This document shows, piece after piece, positions 5,854 through 11,129 of a stretch of 11,129 bases of DNA (the first letter of the stretch is position 1; the number at the start of each line of letters is the position of its first letter). The DNA lies in NCBI GenBank assembly GCA_947177545.1, contig CAMWVF010000017.1:1-11129 (forward strand). Direction: 5' to 3'. Both the position numbers and the translations under genes were made by a program. The notes beneath the pieces were generated by a model. That model saw only the letters and a program-made list of their open reading frames with translations, was not told where the DNA came from and did not search any database. Source of the stretch: an uncultured Clostridia bacterium (GTDB lineage: Bacteria > Bacillota > Clostridia > Oscillospirales > Ruminococcaceae).

Positions 5854-6774
5854 ATGGCAAAGAAAAGCTCAAAAATTGCCCTTACATATTTTATAACGAT
5901 AATTGTGACGTTTATCGTTATAGGGGGGCTTGGATATATGCTCCTCCAATACCTGCAAAATCCTACCGAAAAAGATGCGGAGGAGGTCTCCATAATGCCT
6001 ATAGACAATCAGCAGGGATATGTCCCCGCTGAGAAAAACAACGTCAGCACGCTTTTTATATTTGACTCTGAAAAGCGTTTGAGCGGCACCTGCTTCATGC
6101 TTGTCCGTGCCGTTGCTACGGAGCGCAAACTTGTGATTATGCCTCTTCCCGCAGACACAGCCGCAACCCTGGACGGTTCTGAAAACAGTCTTTACGAGTT
6201 TTACCGTCTCAGCGGCACGCAAAAAGCGGTCAGCGCAGTTGAGAGCTGTACGGGTACAAAAATAGACTATTATATGAAGCTGAACAACGAGAGCTTTACG
6301 TCTCTTGTGGCGGTTTTCGGCGGGATTGACGTTAATATTCCCTATAATCTTATTTATACCAATCCGGACACGGGAGAGGAAACCATTTACAGAGAGGGAA
6401 GCACCTATGCCGACTATAATGTTTTAAGGAAAATTCTGACATATCCCCTCTACACCGCAGGAGAGGAGTACCGCGCAAAAATACTGGGCGTGACAGCCTC
6501 CGACTTGATAAATAAAAATGTTACCGGCAGCTTTTCAAGCCATGTGGACGACTATTTCAGCACGGTAATAAATTCCCCTGTTGAAACAAATTTTACCGCA
6601 TACGATTATGAAGAACACTCCGAGGCATTGAAGTACATTGCCTCCTCAAACGAGCGTATAGCCCAGCTTGTGACGGTCACGGGCGCGTATAATGACAATA
6701 ATTTCTTTGAGTTGGACGCAAATTTTGTCAGAGCGATTCCCGAGTGGTTAAGTCTTAATAATACTGAGGAATAA
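5854..6774 (+). CDS. LytR-CpsA-Psr (LCP) like membrane protein with degenerate active site
   Basis: A 306-residue protein with a short cytoplasmic N-terminus, one membrane anchor (about residues 9-31) and an extracellular domain. LCP enzymes attach anionic glycopolymers such as teichoic acid to peptidoglycan. The LCP signature is clear at residues 125-163: AVSAVESCTGTKIDYYMKL, then FTSLVAVFGGIDVNIP. The usual catalytic block IPRDT reads LPADT here (98-102), so the key Arg is Ala100, the SDTM-type segment reads GTCFMLVR, and the downstream R-x-R block near 200-212 is not recognisable. It may therefore bind lipid-linked glycopolymer without transferring it, or serve a structural role. The frame can be extended to a TTG at 5824, but AAAGGA lies 10 bases before the ATG at 5854, which I prefer. 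It follows the SLOG gene and ends at a strong terminator. LCP kinship is probable; loss of activity is an inference. Confidence 0.75.
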   Translation: MAKKSSKIALTYFITIIVTFIVIGGLGYMLLQYLQNPTEKDAEEVSIMPIDNQQGYVPAEKNNVSTLFIFDSEKRLSGTCFMLVRAVATERKLVIMPLPADTAATLDGSENSLYEFYRLSGTQKAVSAVESCTGTKIDYYMKLNNESFTSLVAVFGGIDVNIPYNLIYTNPDTGEETIYREGSTYADYNVLRKILTYPLYTAGEEYRAKILGVTASDLINKNVTGSFSSHVDDYFSTVINSPVETNFTAYDYEEHSEALKYIASSNERIAQLVTVTGAYNDNNFFELDANFVRAIPEWLSLNNTEE

Positions 6775-6796
6775 ATCCGCGGCGGCGGCAAATACT

Positions 6797-6832
6797 ACTC
6801 TCGGGAGCAAAACTTCCGAGAGTATTGTTTTT
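6797..6832 (+). terminator. Rho-independent terminator after the LCP-like gene
   Basis: ACTCTCGGGAG (6797-6807) and CTTCCGAGAGT (6813-6823) form an 11-bp stem with one G-U pair and a CAAAA loop, followed by ATTGTTTTT. It lies 22 bases after the stop codon. Confidence 0.9.
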
Positions 6833-6850
6833 GGAAAATTTTCCAAAAAC
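6827..6850. repeat. 24-bp perfect palindrome
   Basis: The sequence centred on GGAAAATTTTCC, flanked by GTTTTT and AAAAAC, reads identically on both strands for 24 bases. It overlaps the T-run of the preceding terminator and lies 58 bases before the DUF378 start, so it may be an operator or a second hairpin able to affect termination. Confidence 0.8.
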
Positions 6851-6908
6851 ATTAATTATCCTGATTTTGATTACAAACAAAAAAATCGGTATGAAAGGAA
6901 TGAATGAA

Positions 6909-7115
6909 ATGTTTGATAAAATAGCGCTGGCGCTGCTTATAATCGGCGGACTCAACTGGGGTCTGGTGGGAATATTCAGCTTTGACCTTGTGGCATGGCT
7001 TTTCGGCGGCACGGGAGCAATTATCAGCAGAATAGTTTATGTTGCTGTTGCTTTGGCTGCAATATGGTGCATTACGCTTCTGTTCAGGAACGAAAGAGTA
7101 TCGGCGCGAAGCTAA
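6909..7115 (+). CDS. DUF378 family small membrane protein
   Basis: A 68-residue protein with two membrane segments (about residues 4-22 and 37-60) and a short charged C-terminal tail. LIIGGLNWGLVGIFSFDLVAWLFG followed by SRIVYVAVALAAIW is the full DUF378 pattern, and the length matches the family's usual 70 or so. The function of this family is unknown. The frame runs open upstream, but AAAGGA (6894-6899) lies 9 bases before the ATG at 6909, and translation from there begins directly with the family motif; the in-frame ATGs at 6891 and 6900 lack a spaced ribosome site. No clear promoter was found in the 60 bases upstream, so it may depend on read-through or on a weak promoter near the palindrome. 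It ends at its own terminator. Confidence 0.88.
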   Translation: MFDKIALALLIIGGLNWGLVGIFSFDLVAWLFGGTGAIISRIVYVAVALAAIWCITLLFRNERVSARS

Positions 7116-7121
7116 TTTTTG

Positions 7122-7165
7122 AATAAATGGCAGTACGTTTTATACATACTGCCATTTATTTTTAT
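7122..7165 (+). terminator. Rho-independent terminator after DUF378
   Basis: A 14-bp perfect stem, AATAAATGGCAGTA (7122-7135) with its complement at 7147-7160, an 11-base loop, and a following T-rich run (TTATTTTTA). An A/T-rich left flank makes it potentially active in both directions. Confidence 0.9.
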
Positions 7166-7237
7166 GTGCATTTAGTTATATGTTTTTCCGCCTTTGCCGT
7201 TAATATTGTATTGTTTACATAAAGTTTTTCCGAGGGC

Positions 7238-7266
7238 TTGACTTTTTGACATTTTTGCGTTATACT
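7238..7266 (+). promoter_or_regulatory. Sigma-A promoter of the DAHP synthase gene
   Basis: TTGACT (7238-7243), a 17-base spacer and TATACT (7261-7266). The leader of about 88 bases is AT-rich and holds no T-box, riboswitch or attenuator that I can recognise. GTTTTTCCG occurs twice just upstream (7182-7190 and 7224-7232), 42 bases apart, of uncertain meaning. Confidence 0.75.
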
Positions 7267-7361
7267 ATACTTACATTAATTTACTTAATAAAAGCATTAA
7301 AGCTTAAAATCATAAAAGCAATAAAGTAAAATAAACAGTACAGAAGGAAAGGTTGATAAAA

Positions 7362-8375
7362 ATGATCATCGTATTGAAGCAAAACCCCGAAAAAGAAAAG
7401 ATTGACGAACTTATTGAAAAGCTCCATAAAAAGGGCTTTTCCACCAATTTTAGCCAAGGTGAGAGCCACACTATTATCGGACTTATCGGTGATACGGCGA
7501 AAATTTCTCCCGACGAGCTTTCCACCATTGATATCGTTGAAAGCGCAACAAGAGTTTCTGAGCCTTTTAAGGCTGCAAACCGTAAAATGCACCCTGAAAA
7601 CACTGTCGTAAACGTGAACGACATTTCCATAGGCGAGGGTATGTTCCAGGTAATCGCGGGACCATGCTCCGTTGAAAGCGAGGAGCAGATAATCGAGGTT
7701 GCAAACGACGTTAAAAAAAGCGGCGCAACGCTCCTCCGCGGCGGTGCGTTCAAGCCCAGAACTTCCCCATACGCTTTTCAGGGACTTCACGCCGACGGTC
7801 TGAAGCTTCTCCTTGAAGCGAAAAAGGCAACCGGTCTGCCTATAGTTACCGAGATAATGAACGTAAACCACGTTGACCTTTTTGCAGATGTGGACGTTAT
7901 CCAAGTCGGCGCAAGAAATATGCAGAACTTCGACCTCCTAAAAGAGCTGGGCAGATGCCGCAAGCCTATCCTGCTGAAAAGGGGACTTGCCAACACTATG
8001 GAGGAAATGCTCATGAGCGCGGAGTACATCATGGCAGGGGGCAATAACGACGTTATCCTCTGCGAGCGGGGTATTAGAACCTTCGAGACCAAGACCCGAA
8101 ATACTCTTGACCTCTCCGCTGTACCAATGCTGAAAAAGATTTCCCACCTGCCGGTTATCATAGACCCCAGCCACGCAACGGGAATTTCCTGGATGGTTGA
8201 GCCTCTCGCAAAGGCGGCGGTAGCAGTTGGTGCGGACGGTCTTATGATAGAAGTCCACAACAATCCCGCAAAGGCTCTCTGCGACGGAGCACAGTCCCTC
8301 AATCCACAGCAGTTTGACACACTTATGCAGGACATCAAGCGCAGAGTGGAATTCGAGGGCAAGAAAATGGGATAA
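7362..8375 (+). CDS. aroF: 3-deoxy-7-phosphoheptulonate (DAHP) synthase, type Ib with N-terminal regulatory domain
   Basis: This cytoplasmic enzyme condenses phosphoenolpyruvate with erythrose 4-phosphate, the first step of the shikimate pathway to Phe, Tyr and Trp. At 337 residues it matches the Thermotoga maritima enzyme (338). Residues 1-70 form the small ferredoxin-like domain that in T. maritima mediates feedback inhibition. The catalytic barrel shows AGPCSVES (99-106), GGAFKPRTSPYAFQG (127-141), LKRG (205-208), IDPSHATG (267-274) and LMIEVHNNP (294-302). Metal ligands by comparison with T. maritima would be Cys102, His271, Glu297 and Asp308, all present. GAAAGG lies 9 bases before the ATG at 7362, chosen over an in-frame TTG at 7353. 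It is monocistronic, between its own promoter and a strong terminator. Both naming conventions (aroF, aroG) are used for this type; the enzyme assignment is firm. Confidence 0.96.
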   Translation: MIIVLKQNPEKEKIDELIEKLHKKGFSTNFSQGESHTIIGLIGDTAKISPDELSTIDIVESATRVSEPFKAANRKMHPENTVVNVNDISIGEGMFQVIAGPCSVESEEQIIEVANDVKKSGATLLRGGAFKPRTSPYAFQGLHADGLKLLLEAKKATGLPIVTEIMNVNHVDLFADVDVIQVGARNMQNFDLLKELGRCRKPILLKRGLANTMEEMLMSAEYIMAGGNNDVILCERGIRTFETKTRNTLDLSAVPMLKKISHLPVIIDPSHATGISWMVEPLAKAAVAVGADGLMIEVHNNPAKALCDGAQSLNPQQFDTLMQDIKRRVEFEGKKMG

Positions 8376-8384
8376 GTACTATTA

Positions 8385-8442
8385 GTATAATAAATAAACC
8401 GCAAGTTCAATAATTACTGAACTTGCGGTTTATTTATTATAC
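8385..8442. terminator. Bidirectional terminator between convergent genes
   Basis: A perfect 25-bp stem (8385-8409 with 8418-8442) and an 8-base loop. The core ACCGCAAGTTCA is flanked by AT-rich arms, so either strand gives a GC-rich stem followed by U-rich sequence (GGTTTATTTATT). It serves both the DAHP synthase gene (stop 8375) and the DMT gene (stop 8451). Confidence 0.95.
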
Positions 8443-8450
8443 GTATCGTT

Positions 8451-9281
8451 TTATATCAACTTAAAAGCAAGAATTGCCGCAAAACAAATTACTCCGCTGA
8501 TAACGCTGACCTTGCTTGTGCTTTCCCGCCTGAAAAAAGAGTAGATAAGCAGCATGGCAAGTATAAGTGGCTGTTCAAGAGAGTACATAGTAAGGTTCAG
8601 ACCTATTAAAATGTTTTCAAGAACAAGTCCAAGCGTGTTGGGAATCCTTGTGAAAAACACGATAGCGGTACCATTTCGCTTCTCGCCGAAAAGTCCTTTC
8701 AAATCGGCTTTGAAAAGGTAAATGACCGTGATTATCACCATTGATATGTACAGACTTAAAAGCGGGGAAACGTCCACAGCGGTCTTTATTATCACGCCGT
8801 AGAAATATTTGGAAAGAATATACAAAATAAGTATGAGCCAAATGCTTTTGTAGCGATCTTTGTCGGTATTTTTTGCGTCCCTCACCATGAGGACGAGACA
8901 GCCGCAGGTAATTATGATGAACACTAAACGCAGTAGCTCAAAGCTTTCGCCAAAAAAAGCAATGTCCGAAAAATAAGACAGGAACAACGCTGTGCCAAGC
9001 CAAGCCTTTGTCTCGAAGCCGCTAAGCTTTTTCAGCACCGCCGCCGACGTGGAAAACTCCACAATTTTGTCTATTGTGACGAAAATTATGGTAAGGATAC
9101 TTCCCGCCGAAAGCCTGAAAAAATTCTCGGTAAAAAGCATTGCAGGCAAAAGAAAAACGCAGGACGACAACGCGATAAGGAACGTAAAATCACTGCTCGA
9201 AAGGCTGTATTTTGAGATAGTGTACTTGTCCGAGACCGTGCATATCGTAAAAAACAACGCCGTTAAAAATAAGTATAACAT
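8451..9281 (-). CDS. DMT superfamily (EamA-like) transporter
   Basis: A 276-residue, highly hydrophobic protein with about ten predicted membrane segments in two halves, the layout and length of EamA-type drug/metabolite transporters. Charged loops such as RDAKNTDKDRYKS near the middle separate the halves, consistent with the internal duplication of the family. The substrate cannot be inferred. The ATG at 9281 has GGTGAT, complementary to part of the 16S anti-Shine-Dalgarno, 4 bases upstream. It begins 47 bases after the histidine kinase stop on the same strand, with its own promoter reaching into that gene, so both read-through and independent expression are possible. Confidence 0.75.
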   Translation of the reverse strand: MLYLFLTALFFTICTVSDKYTISKYSLSSSDFTFLIALSSCVFLLPAMLFTENFFRLSAGSILTIIFVTIDKIVEFSTSAAVLKKLSGFETKAWLGTALFLSYFSDIAFFGESFELLRLVFIIITCGCLVLMVRDAKNTDKDRYKSIWLILILYILSKYFYGVIIKTAVDVSPLLSLYISMVIITVIYLFKADLKGLFGEKRNGTAIVFFTRIPNTLGLVLENILIGLNLTMYSLEQPLILAMLLIYSFFRRESTSKVSVISGVICFAAILAFKLI

Positions 9282-9297
9282 TTTATCACCGAGATTA

Positions 9298-9325
9298 ATT
9301 ATACCATATTTTCGGCAAAATGCAA
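9298..9325 (-). promoter_or_regulatory. Extended -10 promoter of the DMT gene
   Basis: TATAAT (9298-9303) preceded by TGG as an extended -10, and TTGCAT (9320-9325) as a weak -35 at 16 bases. The start would be near 9291, leaving a leader of only about 10 bases. Confidence 0.6.
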
Positions 9326-9328
9326 CAA

Positions 9329-10216
9329 TTATTTTTCCGCAAAGGTCAGCGTGATGACAACGCGGCTTCCTATGTATTCGGCTGTAATCGTTCCGCCCAT
9401 TTGCTCGGCTAAAAGCTTTGCTATGGAAAGCCCCAATCCCGTTGAATTACCCGCAGTCTCAACAGTGTAAAAACGGTCGAAAAGCTTTCCCACGGTAACG
9501 GAGTCCAGCCCCTCTGCGGTGTTGGAAAATATTGTTGTACCGTTCCCCGACAGGGTAACAAAGAGGTCACCGCCGCTGTATTTCACGGCGTTGCCAATAA
9601 TGTTCCCGAAGATCCTTTTCAGTGCGGTCTTGTCAAGAGTACGCTCCACACGGGTCTCGGTTATTTCAATTTCGGGGGAAATTCCCTGCTGCACTACAGC
9701 TCCGTAAAATTCCGCAAGGCTTTCTTCAAGGATGCTGTTTAAGCATAGCTTTTCATAGGTCAGCGGTTTTGATGAAGCTACTATCGAGTACCTAAAAAGC
9801 TCCTCGGTAAGCTGCTTCATTGCCTCGGTACGCCCCCTTATCTGTCCGAGATAATTTTTCACAGTATCGCTTTTTTCCTCCCGCTCCAGCAGGTCAAGAT
9901 ACCCGAAAACCGCCGTCAGCGGCGTCCGCAGGTCGTGGGAAATGTTCGTTACAGCTTCCTTTAATTCGGTGTCACCGTGCTGAAAACGGCGGCGTTCCTC
10001 GCGGAGCTGTTTAAGCTGGACGTTAAGATTTTCCGCAAGAGCGCGCATATCATTGTCGCCGCTTGAAATGTCAATGAGCGTGTTTGTATCAGCCGACAAT
10101 TTTTCCGACAGCTTCTCTGCAATTTCCTTTGCGGATTTTTTCATAAGATAAATTTTTATCAGCAGTACAATTGCCGCAATTGCAAGCAGTACGCAAATGG
10201 CTATCGGCAGATACAT
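9329..10216 (-). CDS. Small sensor histidine kinase of a peptide-resistance type two-component system
   Basis: A 295-residue kinase with one N-terminal membrane segment (about residues 3-24), a short HAMP-like/coiled-coil linker and no sizeable extracellular sensor domain. The H-box ISHDLRTPLT places the phosphorylated His at 94; the N-box NIIGNAVKYSGG (205-216), F-box LFDRFY (245-250) and G2-box NSTGLGLSIAK (257-267) follow. The expected G1 motif DxGxG is replaced by SNTAEGLDS (231-239). GGAGGTG lies 6 bases before the ATG. The gene starts 13 bases after the permease stop and belongs to the same operon. Kinases without a sensor domain next to ABC-2 permeases commonly detect antimicrobial peptides, as in CprK-type or lantibiotic systems. 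No response regulator is visible; it would be outside the window. Confidence 0.9.
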   Translation of the reverse strand: MYLPIAICVLLAIAAIVLLIKIYLMKKSAKEIAEKLSEKLSADTNTLIDISSGDNDMRALAENLNVQLKQLREERRRFQHGDTELKEAVTNISHDLRTPLTAVFGYLDLLEREEKSDTVKNYLGQIRGRTEAMKQLTEELFRYSIVASSKPLTYEKLCLNSILEESLAEFYGAVVQQGISPEIEITETRVERTLDKTALKRIFGNIIGNAVKYSGGDLFVTLSGNGTTIFSNTAEGLDSVTVGKLFDRFYTVETAGNSTGLGLSIAKLLAEQMGGTITAEYIGSRVVITLTFAEK

Positions 10217-10229
10217 TTTTACACCTCCG

Positions 10230-11015
10230 TTATTTCAAATCTTTTTTTATGAAAATTCTGCTGCCGATTGCTGTAGTTAAAGCTGCAACAAACATTGAAG
10301 ATAACAGCATTTTTAATATATAAATTATGGGCAGGGCAAAATTATCAATATCCCCATATTGTATCGCTTGTCCCGTCGGAAGAAATAAGTAAAAGAAAGT
10401 AAGGCACAGGTATACGGGCGTCCCCGGACTGTCCAGCCAGTTTGTATATTCATTAAGCTGCCAAGCTATGATAGAAAACATTGCCACACTTAAAACACTG
10501 ATTACTGCCGATACGATTTTATTGGCGCAAACCATGCTGATTAGTGTAAAAACAGAAGAAAATGCTATTACTAACGCAATACTTCCTAAGAGCTTCAACA
10601 GAATATCTCCGCAGCTTTGTGTAACAAATCCAACTAATGGTGTTCCCACAACAGTTATAGTAAAAAGGTAAGCAGCACATAGGAGCAGCGCCGCAATAAT
10701 GATCGTTATCAAATTTGAAAAATAAATATTGATTTTCCGATGTCCGCAAATAACCTTGTTACGCATTGTGCCGTCACTATACTCCGTGCCCAAAAACAAG
10801 CTGCTTAGAATAGCTGTTAAAATACCTATCAGCAAAGAATATCCATAAAAAATACTATCAAGAGTGATTATTTGTCCATAATCCAAATGAATTTTGTATT
10901 GAGTAAAAGCTCCTAAAGCGGCAATTATTCCGGAAAAAATCATAAATATAATTTCTCCCCTAAAAAGTTTGTTTTTAAAAAGCCGAAAAAAATTCGCTCT
11001 TAATAACTTGCTCAT
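10230..11015 (-). CDS. ABC-2 type permease of a lantibiotic-immunity-like exporter
   Basis: A 261-residue protein with about six membrane segments (near residues 22-40, 55-75, 102-125, 140-162, 168-185 and 232-252), the membrane half of an ABC exporter. FLGTEYSDGTMRNKVI after the second segment is the characteristic cytoplasmic motif of ABC2_membrane permeases of the bacitracin/lantibiotic group. It ends in FIKKDLK, nearly the same tail as its upstream neighbour (FRRKDLK), so the two permeases are probably paralogues forming a heterodimer as LanE/LanG do. AAAGGA lies 9 bases before the ATG, and the ATG shares one base with the neighbour's stop codon (TAATG). The partner ATPase should lie beyond the right edge. 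Confidence 0.88.
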   Translation of the reverse strand: MSKLLRANFFRLFKNKLFRGEIIFMIFSGIIAALGAFTQYKIHLDYGQIITLDSIFYGYSLLIGILTAILSSLFLGTEYSDGTMRNKVICGHRKINIYFSNLITIIIAALLLCAAYLFTITVVGTPLVGFVTQSCGDILLKLLGSIALVIAFSSVFTLISMVCANKIVSAVISVLSVAMFSIIAWQLNEYTNWLDSPGTPVYLCLTFFYLFLPTGQAIQYGDIDNFALPIIYILKMLLSSMFVAALTTAIGSRIFIKKDLK

Positions 11016-11129
11016 TATTTTAAATCCTTTCTGCGGAATAAAAATATTCCCGCCGCCGTTGTGACCGCAATATCGACAAGCGCATACAGCGGCAGATCCG
11101 AGGCATTTTCGGGAAGCCCGCCGTTTGCT
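11015..11129 (-). CDS. C-terminus of a second ABC-2 type permease (5' part outside window)
   Basis: Only the last 38 codons are in the window. The frame is open from the right edge and ends at TAA (11015-11017), reading LPLYALVDIAVTTAAGIFLF followed by RRKDLK. The hydrophobic stretch then basic tail matches the end of the adjacent permease, and the one-base overlap with that gene's ATG shows an operon. Identification rests on this similarity and context. Confidence 0.7.
   Translation of the reverse strand, partial: ANGGLPENASDLPLYALVDIAVTTAAGIFLFRRKDLK

Noticed and set aside
7116..7361. Possible T-box or amino-acid riboswitch ahead of DAHP synthase
   Set aside because: The mapped-looking promoter leaves under 90 bases of AT-rich leader with no T-box sequence, no specifier loop and no competing terminator; the hairpin at 7122-7160 is upstream of the promoter and belongs to DUF378.
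7281..7904. Minus-strand open frame of 207 codons overlapping the DAHP synthase gene
   Set aside because: It is antisense to an unmistakable enzyme gene, shows no family features and has no ribosome site or promoter of its own.

Overview
The window looks like chromosome from a low-GC Gram-positive bacterium of the Clostridia, probably a Ruminococcus-like member of the Oscillospirales. The reasons are AT-rich sigma-A promoters, strong Shine-Dalgarno sites (AAAGGA, GGAGGTG), lipoproteins with a canonical lipobox, and family content (COG2984-type binding-protein operon, YpsA-type SLOG protein, LCP protein, type Ib DAHP synthase, DUF378). The genus is an inference from gene style, not from a marker gene. 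No phage, transposon, tRNA, rRNA or CRISPR was seen.

Layout. Positions 1-1702 (minus) hold most of a large secreted lipoprotein that runs off the left edge; opposite-strand ORFs there are shadows. Positions 1821-4796 (minus) hold a three-gene ABC importer operon, transcribed as binding lipoprotein, permease, ATPase, from a near-consensus promoter at 4868-4896. A strongly structured intergenic segment separates the binding protein from the permease. Divergent from it, 5161-6774 (plus) encodes a YpsA-like SLOG protein and an LCP-like membrane protein whose expected active-site Arg appears to be missing. A terminator and a 24-bp palindrome follow, then a 68-residue DUF378 membrane protein (6909-7115) with its own terminator. 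Positions 7362-8375 (plus) encode a type Ib DAHP synthase, the entry enzyme of the shikimate pathway, under a good promoter. A perfect 25-bp-stem terminator at 8385-8442 separates it from a convergent DMT/EamA-type transporter (8451-9281, minus). The right end (9329-11129, minus) is a tightly packed series of two ABC-2 type permeases (the first cut by the window edge) and a small sensor histidine kinase. This resembles the lantibiotic or antimicrobial-peptide response modules of Firmicutes (LanFEG or CprABCK style); its ATPase and response regulator would lie beyond the right edge.

How the parts may work together. Several genes concern the cell envelope: the lipoprotein, the LCP-like protein, and the peptide-sensing/export module. 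Two separate promoter regions (upstream of the lipoprotein at 1767-1794 and upstream of the SLOG-LCP pair at 5019-5035) carry direct repeats of the form TGTWAH-N5-TGTWAH, the published pattern for the cell-wall regulator WalR. This is the most interesting regulatory signal in the window. The second is the structured RNA between the binding-protein and permease genes.
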